From the NCBI RefSeq assembly GCF_945957265.1, contig NZ_CAMFKO010000002.1, positions 186,001 to 250,000 on the forward strand: a stretch of DNA of 64,000 nt, in the 5' to 3' direction. The translations under genes were made by a program, and so were the position numbers. The notes below the pieces were generated by a model, which ran no database searches, had not been told where the DNA came from, and was given only the letters and a program-made list of their open reading frames with translations. Every line of letters starts with the position of its first letter. Position 1 is the first letter of the stretch. Shown piece by piece: positions 28,375 to 37,914 of the stretch. Origin of the DNA: an uncultured Dechloromonas sp. GTDB taxonomy: Bacteria; Pseudomonadota; Gammaproteobacteria; Burkholderiales; Rhodocyclaceae.

Positions 28375-28423
28375 AGTCGTTAGTCGGTAGTTGCCAGCAA
28401 CCAGGGACTACCAACTAGCGACT
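28375..28423. repeat. long imperfect inverted repeat built from TAGTCG-like units
   Basis: The arm at 28375-28391 and the arm at 28407-28423 are complementary over 17 bases with only G-T-type mismatches. Each arm is itself made of repeated TAGTCG/TAGTTG units. It fills almost all of the gap between the convergent kinase and chemoreceptor genes. It may act as a terminator or be a dispersed intergenic repeat; there is no T run. Confidence 0.6.
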
Positions 28424-28425
28424 CA

Positions 28426-30045
28426 TCAGACCTTGAAGCGTCCGACCAGCGAGGCCAGGCCGTCGGCCAGGCGCTTGAGGTCGTGGGCCGCTCCGGCCGT
28501 CTGCTCGACTGTTCCCGAGTTCTCGCGCGCCATTTCGGCGATCGATTCGATGCTGCTTTCGACGTCCCCGGAGAAGCGGCGCTGCTGCTCGGTGGCCGAG
28601 GCAATGGTGTCCAGGCCGTGGCCGACTTCGGCAACCGAGCCGTTGGTCGCTTGCAGCACGTTGGAAACCGAGGCCACGGCTGCCTGGCTGGTTTCCAGGT
28701 GATCCAGCCCTTCTTCGATGCTGCGGCGGACCGAGACCGACTGGGCGCTCAGGTTGGCGGTGATGGCGTCGATTTCGCTGGCCGAGCGGGATGACTTTTC
28801 GGCCAGCTTGCGGACCTCGTCGGCGACGACGGCGAATCCGCGCCCCTGCTCGCCGGCGCGCGCCGCTTCGATGGCGGCATTGAGGGCCAGCAGGTTGGTC
28901 TGTTCGGCGATGTCCTTGACCTCGCGGGTCATCATCGTGATCGATTCGGTGTTGCGGACGAAGTCATTGACTGACTCGGCCATTTCCTTGACCGCGCGCT
29001 CGACGACGTTCATTTCGCCGAGCAGTGTCTGCAGGTTGCGGCTGCCTTCGTTGGCGCGGGCCAGGCTTTCCTGCGACTGGTGCTGGACGTGCTCGGCGCT
29101 CTGCGCGATCGAGGAGATGCTCGATACCAGCTGCTCCACGGCGGTGGCGGCGAGATCGGACTTTTCGTTCTGCTGGTGGGAGCTCTGGGTCACGCGGTCG
29201 GCGTTTTCGGAGAGCGCGGTGACGCGGGCCGATACCTGGCTGGCGGCATCGCGGACCTGGCGCACGAGCTGGTTGAAGTTGTCCATCATTTCGTTGAAGA
29301 CCTGGGCGGACTGGCCGACTTCGTCCTTGCCCTTGACCGGCAGGCGGCGGGTCAGGTCGCCCTCGCCGCGGGCGATGTCGCTCAGGCCCTTGCGCAGCTC
29401 GTCGAGCGGCGCGGTGACGAAATGGTGGGTGATCAGGTAGATGAGAACGAGCAGCACGCCCAGGGCGGCCAGCGCAACGCCGGCGATCTTCAGGCGGAAC
29501 GCGGCGACCTCGGATTCGACGGAATCGAGCGAGACCTTCATGCTGACGATGCCGAGAACCGTGCCTTCAGTCGTTTGATGGCAGACCAGGCAGTCCTTGC
29601 CGAGATAGTTCTTGGAAGCCTTGGTCGGGTTGATCACCTGCAGGTAGGAGCTGCCGTTTTCCTTCTCGACCGAGACATGGGGGGTGCCCGAGGACATCAC
29701 CTGCTGTTCCTTGGCATCCAGCTGGCGGTTGCTCTTGGTGTCGGGGCCGTACAGCTTGGCCACGGTTTCGCTGCGGGCGACGTGCAGGTCCTTGATGATG
29801 GATAGCTGCTTGATCTGGTCCAGGAACACTTCACGCTGTCCGACCGTGCCGGTGATCATCATGCCGGTCAGGCCGGCCATGGTCATTTCGTGGATGCTTT
29901 GCGAGAAATCCTGGGCCTGGCGGATGGCGGTTTCGCGGTTGACCTGGGTGGTCCAGACGATGGCTCCTGCCCAGATAATGGCCAGAACGACCCAGATCGC
30001 GGCGGTGAGCCGTATCCAGATCTTCAAGTCGGCGATGCGCGGCAT
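28426..30045 (-). CDS. methyl-accepting chemotaxis protein with periplasmic haem-c motif
   Basis: This 539-residue chemoreceptor has a first membrane helix (about 13-33), a periplasmic sensor domain (about 34-185), a second helix (about 186-207), HAMP (about 205-260) and a cytoplasmic signalling domain whose hairpin tip (about 380-420) has [13 protein letters not shown] and [16 protein letters not shown]. In the sensor domain CLVCH (152-156) is a c-type haem attachment motif within a DUF3365/PAS-like segment. Haem-carrying chemoreceptors are known from Geobacter, so this is a likely redox or gas sensor. No CheR-docking pentapeptide is at the C-terminus. It lies downstream of trxC. Confidence 0.9.
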   Translation of the reverse strand: MPRIADLKIWIRLTAAIWVVLAIIWAGAIVWTTQVNRETAIRQAQDFSQSIHEMTMAGLTGMMITGTVGQREVFLDQIKQLSIIKDLHVARSETVAKLYGPDTKSNRQLDAKEQQVMSSGTPHVSVEKENGSSYLQVINPTKASKNYLGKDCLVCHQTTEGTVLGIVSMKVSLDSVESEVAAFRLKIAGVALAALGVLLVLIYLITHHFVTAPLDELRKGLSDIARGEGDLTRRLPVKGKDEVGQSAQVFNEMMDNFNQLVRQVRDAASQVSARVTALSENADRVTQSSHQQNEKSDLAATAVEQLVSSISSIAQSAEHVQHQSQESLARANEGSRNLQTLLGEMNVVERAVKEMAESVNDFVRNTESITMMTREVKDIAEQTNLLALNAAIEAARAGEQGRGFAVVADEVRKLAEKSSRSASEIDAITANLSAQSVSVRRSIEEGLDHLETSQAAVASVSNVLQATNGSVAEVGHGLDTIASATEQQRRFSGDVESSIESIAEMARENSGTVEQTAGAAHDLKRLADGLASLVGRFKV

Positions 30046-30065
30046 TATTGTTCTCCCTTATGACT

Positions 30066-30081
30066 CCCGACTTGTGTCGGG
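30066..30081 (-). promoter_or_regulatory. small hairpin in the chemoreceptor leader
   Basis: CCCGAC and GTCGGG form a perfect 6-bp stem around a 4-base loop, ending about 20 bases before the chemoreceptor start and ahead of its AGGGAG ribosome site. It may only stabilise the message. Confidence 0.4.
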
Positions 30082-30101
30082 CCGTCAGATCGATTTGCGG
30101 G

Positions 30102-30130
30102 ATTGTGCCAGTTGCGCCGCTTTCCGGCAA
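30102..30130 (-). promoter_or_regulatory. candidate sigma-70 promoter of the chemoreceptor
   Basis: TTGCCG (30130-30125), a 17-base spacer and CACAAT (30107-30102) on the minus strand each match 4/6 of consensus. The start would be near 30095, giving a leader of about 50 bases. A partial sigma-54 look-alike overlaps it but has the wrong spacing. Confidence 0.4.
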
Positions 30131-30176
30131 AACTATTCCAGAATTGCAAACTTCGCCGAACGGAAGCCGTCGGCGC

Positions 30177-30620
30177 TCAGGGCTGGCGTAGATGCGGCTG
30201 CAGCCAGCGTTTCAAGGTGGCGAGATCGACCGCTCCGCTGTGGCGGGCGACTTCGCGCCCCTGCACGAAGACCGCCAGTGTCGGAATGCTGCGAATGTTG
30301 AAGCGGGCGGCGAGCTGTTGTTCGGCTTCGGTGTCGACCTTGACCAGGCGGGCCTGCGGTTCGAGCTCGATGGCCGCCTGGTGGAAGGTCGGGGCCATCG
30401 TCCGGCAGGGGCCGCACCAGGGCGCCCAGAAGTCGACCACCACGGGCAGGTCGCTGCGCGCAATATGCCGGTCGAAATCGGCTTGTCCCAGCGCCAGCGG
30501 TTCGCCGGTGAACAAGGGCCGTTTGCACTGGCCGCAGCCGGGAGCGTCGCCCAGCCGGGCGGCGGGAATGCGATTGACCGCCGCGCAGTGCGGGCAGACG
30601 ACGTGCAGGCTGTCGGACAT
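30177..30620 (-). CDS. trxC: thioredoxin 2 (TrxC) with N-terminal zinc ribbon
   Basis: From the start at 30620 this is a 147-residue protein with an N-terminal zinc ribbon (Cys9, Cys12, Cys29, Cys32) and a thioredoxin domain with the active site WCGPC (Cys69, Cys72). This layout defines thioredoxin 2, a cytoplasmic disulfide reductase used in oxidative stress. The start was chosen because it puts VVCPHC at the usual distance; 19 more in-frame codons upstream are not conserved. It lies 73 bases after hemH. Confidence 0.93.
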   Translation of the reverse strand: MSDSLHVVCPHCAAVNRIPAARLGDAPGCGQCKRPLFTGEPLALGQADFDRHIARSDLPVVVDFWAPWCGPCRTMAPTFHQAAIELEPQARLVKVDTEAEQQLAARFNIRSIPTLAVFVQGREVARHSGAVDLATLKRWLQPHLRQP

Positions 30621-30693
30621 CTCGGGCTCCAGAGGGATCAGATTGTTCCGATGTATGGGCGAGTGCCGGCAATTCAAGCCTGGCGGCGCCGGA

Positions 30694-31797
30694 TCAGCTG
30701 CGGGCGCCGCTCCTGATGGCCAGGCTGGCGCTGCTTTCCAGTTGCCGGGGATCGATGGCCGCCGTGCTTGGCCAGCCGGCCAGGTGCTGCTCGGCGAGGT
30801 CGGCCAGGGCCTTGATCCAGGCGTCGTCTTCGTTGAGCGCCGGAATGTAGTGGTATTCCTTGCCGCCGGCCTTGAGGAAATCGTCGCGGCCTTCCTGGGC
30901 GATTTCCTCCAGCGTTTCGAGGCAGTCGGCGACGAAGCCGGGACAAATCACGTCCACCCGGTGGATGCCCCGGGCGCCCCATTCGTGCAGCGTGGGGGCG
31001 GTGTAGGGCTGCAGCCATTCGGCCTTGCCGAAGCGCGACTGGAAGCAGATCTGGAACTGCTCGGGCTTCAGGTTCAGGCGCTCGACGAGCAGGCGCCCGG
31101 TCTTCTGGCATTCGCAGAAGTACGGGTCGCCGAGATCCAGGCTGCGCCTGGGCAGGCCGTGGAAGCTGATGAGCAGGCGGTCGTTGGCGCCGAGCGGGCC
31201 GTTGGCCTGCCAGTGCCTGCGCACCGATTGTTCGAGCGCCGCCAGGTAGCCTTCCCGGTCGTGGAAATTGCGCACGAAGCGCATCTCGGGCTGGTTGCGG
31301 GTCTGCAGCAGCCACGCCGAGCAGGCATCGACCACGGTCGCCGTGGTGCTGGCGGCGTATTGCGGGTACATCGGCACGATCAGGATGCGGCTGGCGCCCT
31401 CGGCCTTGAGGTGGGCGAGCACGTCGGGAATCGACGGCGAACCGTAGCGCATCGCCCAGGTCACGGTGACCTGATGGCCGCGCTGGCCGAGCAGGCCCCG
31501 GAGCAGCTTGGCCTGGCGCTCGGTGTGCACGCGCAGCGGCGAGCCTTCCGGCATCCAGACCGTGGCGTACTTGGCGGCCGATTTCTTCGGGCGCAGGTTG
31601 AGGATGATGCCGTTGAGGATCGGCCACCACAGCAGCTTGGGAATTTCGACGACGCGCGGGTCGGAAAGGAACTGCTTGAGGTAGCGGCGGAGCGCCGGCG
31701 CGGTCGGGGCATCGGGCGTGCCGAGGTTGACGAGGACGACGGCGGTGCTCGCCGGCGTGCCATGGCGGTGCGGCGGCTCGGGAAGAAAACGGAACAT
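30694..31797 (-). CDS. hemH: ferrochelatase HemH
   Basis: This 367-residue enzyme inserts Fe2+ into protoporphyrin IX in the last step of haem synthesis. Motifs [10 protein letters not shown] at the N-terminus, [15 protein letters not shown] and the catalytic SFHGLP (His about 213) are present, as are [13 protein letters not shown] and [16 protein letters not shown]. The length is typical and no frameshift is seen. Its start shares one base with the hrcA stop (TGATG). Confidence 0.97.
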   Translation of the reverse strand: MFRFLPEPPHRHGTPASTAVVLVNLGTPDAPTAPALRRYLKQFLSDPRVVEIPKLLWWPILNGIILNLRPKKSAAKYATVWMPEGSPLRVHTERQAKLLRGLLGQRGHQVTVTWAMRYGSPSIPDVLAHLKAEGASRILIVPMYPQYAASTTATVVDACSAWLLQTRNQPEMRFVRNFHDREGYLAALEQSVRRHWQANGPLGANDRLLISFHGLPRRSLDLGDPYFCECQKTGRLLVERLNLKPEQFQICFQSRFGKAEWLQPYTAPTLHEWGARGIHRVDVICPGFVADCLETLEEIAQEGRDDFLKAGGKEYHYIPALNEDDAWIKALADLAEQHLAGWPSTAAIDPRQLESSASLAIRSGARS

Positions 31798-32825
31798 CAG
31801 TTATCCGGTTTGGTGGAGAGGGCGCTGGAGAGCAGGCGGGCGGTGATGTCGACGATGGGAATGACCCGCTCGTAGGCCATGCGGGTCGGGCCGATGACGC
31901 CGACCGAACCGACCACCTGGCCGTCGACGGCGTAGGGGGCGGTGACGACGCTGCATTCGTCGAGCGGGGCGATGCCCGATTCGCCGCCGATGAAGATCTG
32001 CACGCCCTCGGCGCGGTTCGACACGTCGAGCAGGCGCATCAGGCTGGAACGCTGCTCGAACAGGTCGAACAGTTCGCGCAGGCGCTTCATGTTCGACGAC
32101 AGTTCCTCGACGTCGAGCAGGTTCTTTTCGCCGGAAATCACGTAGGGCGTGGCGCTTTCCGACATGGCCGCGTCGCCGGCCTCGAGGGCCAGGGTCATCA
32201 GCGGCTTGATGTCTTCGCGCAATTGCCGGATTTCCGCCGACAGGTGATGGCGCATCTGCTCGAAGTCCAGGCCGGCGAAGTTCTGCGTCAGGTAGTTGGC
32301 GGCGCTGACCAGTTCGGCGGGGGTGTAGGCCTTTTCGGTGGAAATGATGCGGTTCTGCACGTCGCCGTCGGCGGTCACGATGATCAGCAGGATGCGCCGC
32401 TCGGACAGGCTGAGGAACTCGATCTGCCGGATGCGGCTGCTCTGCCGGCGCGGCGCGATGACGACGCCGGCGAAATGCGTCAGGCTCGACAGCAGCTGCG
32501 AGGCGCTGGAAATGATCTGGCTGGACGGCCGGCCGTGCAGCGCTTCCTCCATCCGGCCAAGCTGGCTGGCTTCCAGGGTCTGCACGGTGAGCAGGCTGTC
32601 GACGAACAGGCGGTAGCCGCGCGCCGTCGGGATGCGGCCGGCCGAGGTGTGCGGGCTGGCGACGAAGCCGGCCTCCTCGAGGTCGGCCATCACGTTGCGG
32701 ATGGTGGCCGGCGACAGGTCGAGGCCGGAGAACTTGGACAGCGCACGCGATCCGACCGGTTGCCCGTCGGCGATGTAGTGTTCGACCAGCGTCTTCAGCA
32801 GGGTACGGGCGCGTTCATCAAGCAT
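31797..32825 (-). CDS. hrcA: heat-inducible transcriptional repressor HrcA
   Basis: From the start at 32825 this is a 342-residue repressor of class I heat-shock genes. The N-terminal winged helix ([41 protein letters not shown]) would bind the CIRCE operator; the middle and C-terminal domains respond to GroEL. The start matches the strongly conserved family N-terminus. No ribosome site lies before it, and a TACAAT box ends only 6 bases upstream. No CIRCE element was seen in this window, so its targets are elsewhere (groESL is usual in this group). Confidence 0.95.
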   Translation of the reverse strand: MLDERARTLLKTLVEHYIADGQPVGSRALSKFSGLDLSPATIRNVMADLEEAGFVASPHTSAGRIPTARGYRLFVDSLLTVQTLEASQLGRMEEALHGRPSSQIISSASQLLSSLTHFAGVVIAPRRQSSRIRQIEFLSLSERRILLIIVTADGDVQNRIISTEKAYTPAELVSAANYLTQNFAGLDFEQMRHHLSAEIRQLREDIKPLMTLALEAGDAAMSESATPYVISGEKNLLDVEELSSNMKRLRELFDLFEQRSSLMRLLDVSNRAEGVQIFIGGESGIAPLDECSVVTAPYAVDGQVVGSVGVIGPTRMAYERVIPIVDITARLLSSALSTKPDN

Positions 32826-32826
32826 G

Positions 32827-32849
32827 TCCGGATTGTACAAAAAACCGGA
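32827..32849. promoter_or_regulatory. interrupted palindrome and -10 box upstream of hrcA
   Basis: TCCGG (32827-32831) and CCGGA (32845-32849) flank a stretch that contains TTGTACAA. On the minus strand the same stretch contains TACAAT, a 5/6 -10 match, only 6 bases from the hrcA ATG. The site could be an operator shared by hrcA and nadK. Inferred only. Confidence 0.3.
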
Positions 32850-32889
32850 GGCCGCGCTACAGGCCATTTTTATGCAAGAATTCAGCCCC

Positions 32890-33801
32890 ATGAACCGAGG
32901 CTTCACATCCTACCGCTCCCCACGGACCATCGCGCTGGTCGGCAAATACCACAGCCAGGAAATTGCCGAGTCGCTGCGCCGGCTGGCCGAATATCTCTAT
33001 GAGCGCGGCGCCTCGGTCTTCATCGAGCGTGAAACCGCCGAAAACATCGGCAAGAAGGTCGACCTGTCGCGCTGGGTGACCTGCGGCTTCAACGATATCG
33101 GCGCCCATGCCGACCTCGCCATCGTCCTCGGCGGCGACGGCACCATGCTCAACGCGGCGCGCCGCCTGGCCCGCTACTGCGTACCGCTGGTCGGGGTCAA
33201 CCAGGGGCGTCTCGGCTTCATGACCGACATCGCCCGCGACGACATGCTGACCTGCATGGACGACCTGCTGGACGGCCGTTTCGCGCCGGAAAACCGCATG
33301 CTGCTGGCCGCCGAAGTGACGCGCGACGGCAAGGAGATCGCCTCCAACATGGCGCTCAACGACGTTGTCGTCGACAAGGGGGCCATCGGCCGGATGATCG
33401 AGTTCGAGCTGTTCATCGACGGCGAGTTCATCTACAACCTGCGTTCGGACGGCCTGATCGTGTCGACGCCGACCGGGTCGACCGCCTATTCGCTGTCGGC
33501 CGGCGGCCCCATCCTCAATCCGACGCTGACCGGCATCGCGCTGGTGCCCTTGTGTCCGCATGCGCTGACCAACCGGCCGATCATCGTCAACGACAACACC
33601 GACATCGAGCTGCGTATCGCCACCGCCGACGACCCGCGCGTGCACTTCGACGGCCAGGTCACGCTCGACCTGCTGCCCGGCGATTGCGTCCGTCTGCGCC
33701 GCTCCGAACACACCATCTGCTTCCTGCATCCGCCGGGCTACAGCTATTTCGCCATGCTGCGCCAGAAGCTGCAGTGGAGCGAACGGCCGAAAGGGCCCTG
33801 A
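32890..33801 (+). CDS. nadK: NAD kinase
   Basis: This 303-residue enzyme phosphorylates NAD to [15 protein letters not shown] is the nucleotide-binding motif, followed by [25 protein letters not shown] and the family-typical [15 protein letters not shown]. The start at 32890 puts [12 protein letters not shown] at the usual place; an ATG at 32872 adds six residues and cannot be excluded. It is divergent from hrcA, and its stop overlaps recN as TGATG. The hrcA/nadK/recN arrangement is common in betaproteobacteria. Confidence 0.95.
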   Translation: MNRGFTSYRSPRTIALVGKYHSQEIAESLRRLAEYLYERGASVFIERETAENIGKKVDLSRWVTCGFNDIGAHADLAIVLGGDGTMLNAARRLARYCVPLVGVNQGRLGFMTDIARDDMLTCMDDLLDGRFAPENRMLLAAEVTRDGKEIASNMALNDVVVDKGAIGRMIEFELFIDGEFIYNLRSDGLIVSTPTGSTAYSLSAGGPILNPTLTGIALVPLCPHALTNRPIIVNDNTDIELRIATADDPRVHFDGQVTLDLLPGDCVRLRRSEHTICFLHPPGYSYFAMLRQKLQWSERPKGP

Positions 33802-35465
33802 TGCTGCTCCACCTGACCATCAAGGATTTCGTCATCGTCGACCGGCTGGAACTCGAGTTTTCGGCGGGCTTCGGGGCGCTGACCGGGGAAACCGGGGCTG
33901 GCAAGTCCATCCTCATCGATGCCCTGGCGCTGGCGCTGGGCGAGCGAGCCGATGCCGGTGTCGTCCGTTCCGGCTGCGACAAGGCCGAAGTGGCGGCCAG
34001 CTTTGACGTCGCTGCCTTGCCAGAGGTCGGCGCCTGGCTGGCGGCCAACGATCTCGACGCCGGCAGCGAGCTGATGCTGCGCCGCGTCGTCGATGCCGGC
34101 GGCCGCTCCCGCGCCTACATCAACGGTTCGCCGGCAACCGTCCAGCAGTTGCGCGAAGTCGGCGAATGGCTGGTCGATATCCATGGCCAGCATGCCCACC
34201 AGTCGCTGCTCCGGGCCGATGCCCAGCGTGCCTTGCTCGACGCCCATGCCGGGCTGGGCGCGACGGTGCGCGAGGTGGCGACGGCCTGGAAGACCTGGCG
34301 CGATGCCGAACAGGCCCTGCGTTCCGCCAGCGAAGGCGTCGAGGCGCTGCAGCGCGAGCGCGAGCAGTTGCAATGGCAGGTCGGCGAGCTCGATGCACTG
34401 GCCTTCGGCGACGACGAATGGGCGACGCTCGATGTCGAACACCGTCGCCTGGGCCATGCGGCCAGCCTGATCGAGGGCGCGCAGTACGCCCTGGCCGTGC
34501 TGGCCGAGGACGATGCCGCCTGCGAGCGGCAGATCGACAGCGTCGCCGACCGCCTGGCCGGCCTGGCCGAATACGACCCGGCGCTGGCCGGAGTGGCCGA
34601 GTTGCTCGGTTCGGTGCAGGCCGAACTGTCCGAAGCGGTATCGACGCTGCGCCGTTACGCCGACCGCGTCGATCTCGATCCGGGCCGCCTGGCCGAAGTC
34701 GAGCGCCGCATGGACGCAGTGATGGCCAACGCCCGCAAGTTCCGCGTCCAGCCGCCGGAACTGCCCGGCCTGCTGACCGGCTGGCGCCAGCGCCTGGCCG
34801 AACTCGACGAATCGGCCGATCTCGCGGCGCTGGAGGGCAAGGTGGCGGCCGCTCAGCAGGTTTATCGCACGCTTGCCGGCAAGCTGTCGGCCGGCCGCAA
34901 GAAGGCCGCGACCGAGATGGGCAAGGCGGTCAGCGACGTGATGCGCCAGCTGGCTCTGTCCTCCGGTCGTTTCGAAGTGGCTTTGCCGGCCGTCGAGGGC
35001 GGCGCCGTCTATGGCCTGGAGCAGGTCGAGTTCCGTATCGGCGGCCTGGCCGGCAACGAAGCCAAGCCGCTGGCCAAGGTGGCCTCGGGCGGCGAATTGT
35101 CGCGCATCAGCCTGGCCATCCAGGTGCTGACCTCGCGTTCGGCCAGCGTGCCGACCCTGATTTTCGACGAGGTCGATGTCGGCATCGGCGGCGGCGTGGC
35201 GGAAATCGTCGGCCGCTTGCTGCGCGAACTGGGCAGCGAGCGCCAGGTACTGTGCGTCACCCATCTGCCGCAGGTCGCGGCGCAGGCCAACTGGCAGTGG
35301 CAGGTGAGCAAGGCGACGCGCAACGGCGCCACCTTGAGCGCCATCCGGCCGCTCGACGACGATGGCCGCGTCCAGGAAATTGCCCGCATGCTGGGCGGGG
35401 TCGAAATCACCGACATCACGCTGCAGCATGCCCGGGAGCTGCTCAATCCCAAGGCTTTGGCCTGA
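33801..35465 (+). CDS. recN: DNA repair protein RecN
   Basis: This 554-residue SMC-like ATPase acts in double-strand break repair. It starts with LLHLTIKDFVIVDRLELEF. Walker A is GETGAGKS (about 32-39), a long coiled coil spans about 160-370, and the C-terminal head has the signature (ASGGELSRI), Walker B (LIFDEVDVGIGG) and VTHLPQVAA. All parts are intact. The start at 33801 shares a base with the nadK stop, so the two are co-translated. No LexA-like box was recognised upstream. Confidence 0.95.
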   Translation: MLLHLTIKDFVIVDRLELEFSAGFGALTGETGAGKSILIDALALALGERADAGVVRSGCDKAEVAASFDVAALPEVGAWLAANDLDAGSELMLRRVVDAGGRSRAYINGSPATVQQLREVGEWLVDIHGQHAHQSLLRADAQRALLDAHAGLGATVREVATAWKTWRDAEQALRSASEGVEALQREREQLQWQVGELDALAFGDDEWATLDVEHRRLGHAASLIEGAQYALAVLAEDDAACERQIDSVADRLAGLAEYDPALAGVAELLGSVQAELSEAVSTLRRYADRVDLDPGRLAEVERRMDAVMANARKFRVQPPELPGLLTGWRQRLAELDESADLAALEGKVAAAQQVYRTLAGKLSAGRKKAATEMGKAVSDVMRQLALSSGRFEVALPAVEGGAVYGLEQVEFRIGGLAGNEAKPLAKVASGGELSRISLAIQVLTSRSASVPTLIFDEVDVGIGGGVAEIVGRLLRELGSERQVLCVTHLPQVAAQANWQWQVSKATRNGATLSAIRPLDDDGRVQEIARMLGGVEITDITLQHARELLNPKALA

Positions 35466-35483
35466 GTCGGCCGGCGCTCGGGA

Positions 35484-36089
35484 TCAGATCAGGCCGAACA
35501 GGCGCAGCGCGGCGAGTAGCGCCAGCAGCAGGAAAAACACGCCGCTGACCCGGTGTATCCAGTGCAGCGGCAGCTGTTTCAGGAAGCGGCGGCCGGCGTA
35601 GACGCCGAGCACCGATGTCGTGGTCAGGGCCAGCGTGGCGCCGACCCAGGTCGCCATCGGTGCGGCGGTGCTGCCCATGCCGGCGACGGCAATCTGCGTC
35701 TTGTCGCCGAACTCGGCGAGAAAGATCATCAGGAAGGTGGTGGCGACGATGCCGTGGCCGGGCTTTTCCTCGATTTCCTCGTCATCGTCCTCTGCCTCGA
35801 AGCGCAGGGACTGCACGCCGAAAAAGGCGAACAGCACGGCGACGGCCAGTGTGACGACCCATTCCGGGAGCCAGGCGGCGACGGCCGCGCCGAACAGCAC
35901 GGCGAGCAGGTTGAGGATGGCGAAGGCCGAGACGGCGCCGATCACCACCGGCAGCCCGCGATGGCGCGCGGCCAGGGTCATGCAGACGAGCTGGCTCTTG
36001 TCGCCGAACTCGGCGAGGGCAATCAGCAGGTAGGTTGCGCCGGCCGAGGAAAGCCAGCTCGCCGCGTTGGCGGGCAATAACTCGGACAT
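35484..36089 (-). CDS. TMEM165/GDT1 family Mn2+ exporter (UPF0016)
   Basis: This is a 201-residue membrane protein with six helices in two repeats. Each repeat has the family signature EFGDKSQ (about 27-33) and EFGDKTQ (about 126-132), and an acidic cytoplasmic loop (EAEDDDEEIEEK) lies between. Bacterial members, such as MneA in Vibrio, export manganese. It starts 10 bases after fur, so it is probably co-transcribed with it, which fits metal homeostasis. The specific metal is inferred from the family. Confidence 0.88.
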   Translation of the reverse strand: MSELLPANAASWLSSAGATYLLIALAEFGDKSQLVCMTLAARHRGLPVVIGAVSAFAILNLLAVLFGAAVAAWLPEWVVTLAVAVLFAFFGVQSLRFEAEDDDEEIEEKPGHGIVATTFLMIFLAEFGDKTQIAVAGMGSTAAPMATWVGATLALTTTSVLGVYAGRRFLKQLPLHWIHRVSGVFFLLLALLAALRLFGLI

Positions 36090-36099
36090 GCGCCGGCCG

Positions 36100-36522
36100 T
36101 CAGGCTTTCTTGCTGCCGCACTCGGCGCAACGACCGTAGATGTACAGGGCGTGATCCTGGATGGTAAAGCCGCGTTCTTCGGCGACCGTGTTTTGCCGCT
36201 TTTCGATTTCCGGGTCGAAAAACTCCTCGACCTTGCCGCATTCGACGCACACCAGGTGATCGTGGTGCTTGCCGCGATTGACTTCGAATACCGCCTTGCC
36301 GGATTCGAAGAAGTGGCGTTCGAGCAGGCCGGCCTGCTCGAACTGGGTCAGTACGCGATAGACCGTCGCCAGGCCGATGTCCATGTTTTCGGCGATCAGC
36401 ATCCGGTAGACGTCTTCCGCCGTCATGTGCCGCATCGTGCTTTTTTCGAAAAGCTCAAGAATCTTCAGGCGGGGAAAGGTGGCCTTCAACCCCATGTTCT
36501 TGAGGCTTTGCGGATCGCTCAT
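36100..36522 (-). CDS. fur: ferric uptake regulator Fur
   Basis: This 140-residue metal-dependent repressor starts [20 protein letters not shown] and has the winged helix with [19 protein letters not shown]. The metal/dimer domain has [16 protein letters not shown] and the second Cys pair CAECG. It would repress iron uptake genes in iron-replete cells. It is divergent from bamE, a common arrangement in betaproteobacteria, and sits upstream of the Mn exporter gene. Confidence 0.96.
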   Translation of the reverse strand: MSDPQSLKNMGLKATFPRLKILELFEKSTMRHMTAEDVYRMLIAENMDIGLATVYRVLTQFEQAGLLERHFFESGKAVFEVNRGKHHDHLVCVECGKVEEFFDPEIEKRQNTVAEERGFTIQDHALYIYGRCAECGSKKA

Positions 36523-36569
36523 TACGGATTTTCCAGAAATAGTTCAAACAAGGCGGGATGCCGATTTCG

Positions 36570-36582
36570 GGTATGATATACC
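36570..36582. promoter_or_regulatory. palindrome over the divergent fur/bamE -10 boxes
   Basis: GGTAT-GAT-ATACC is a perfect 5+5 palindrome with a 3-base centre. It covers both -10 elements. It does not match the 19-base Fur box consensus well, so the bound protein, if any, is unknown. Confidence 0.4.
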
Positions 36583-36600
36583 GCTTCAAAGCCGATTCAA
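36573..36600 (-). promoter_or_regulatory. candidate fur promoter
   Basis: On the minus strand TTGAAT (36600-36595), a 16-base spacer and TATCAT (36578-36573, 5/6) predict a start about 44 bases ahead of fur. The opposite strand has TATGAT at 36572-36577, which may serve as the -10 for bamE, so the two promoters overlap. Confidence 0.45.
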
Positions 36601-36617
36601 AAATCCGGAAATCCCGA

Positions 36618-37909
<1,292 letters not shown>

Positions 37910-37914
37910 CCGGC

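Noticed and set aside
30095..30112. Sigma-54 -24/-12 promoter for the chemoreceptor (TGGCAC then CGCA)
   Set aside because: The GG to GC spacing is one base short of the required ten, so a sigma-70 reading is preferred.
36523..36617. Classical 19-base Fur box upstream of fur
   Set aside because: Only a short palindrome with a GAT core is present; the match to GATAATGATAATCATTATC is too poor to call.
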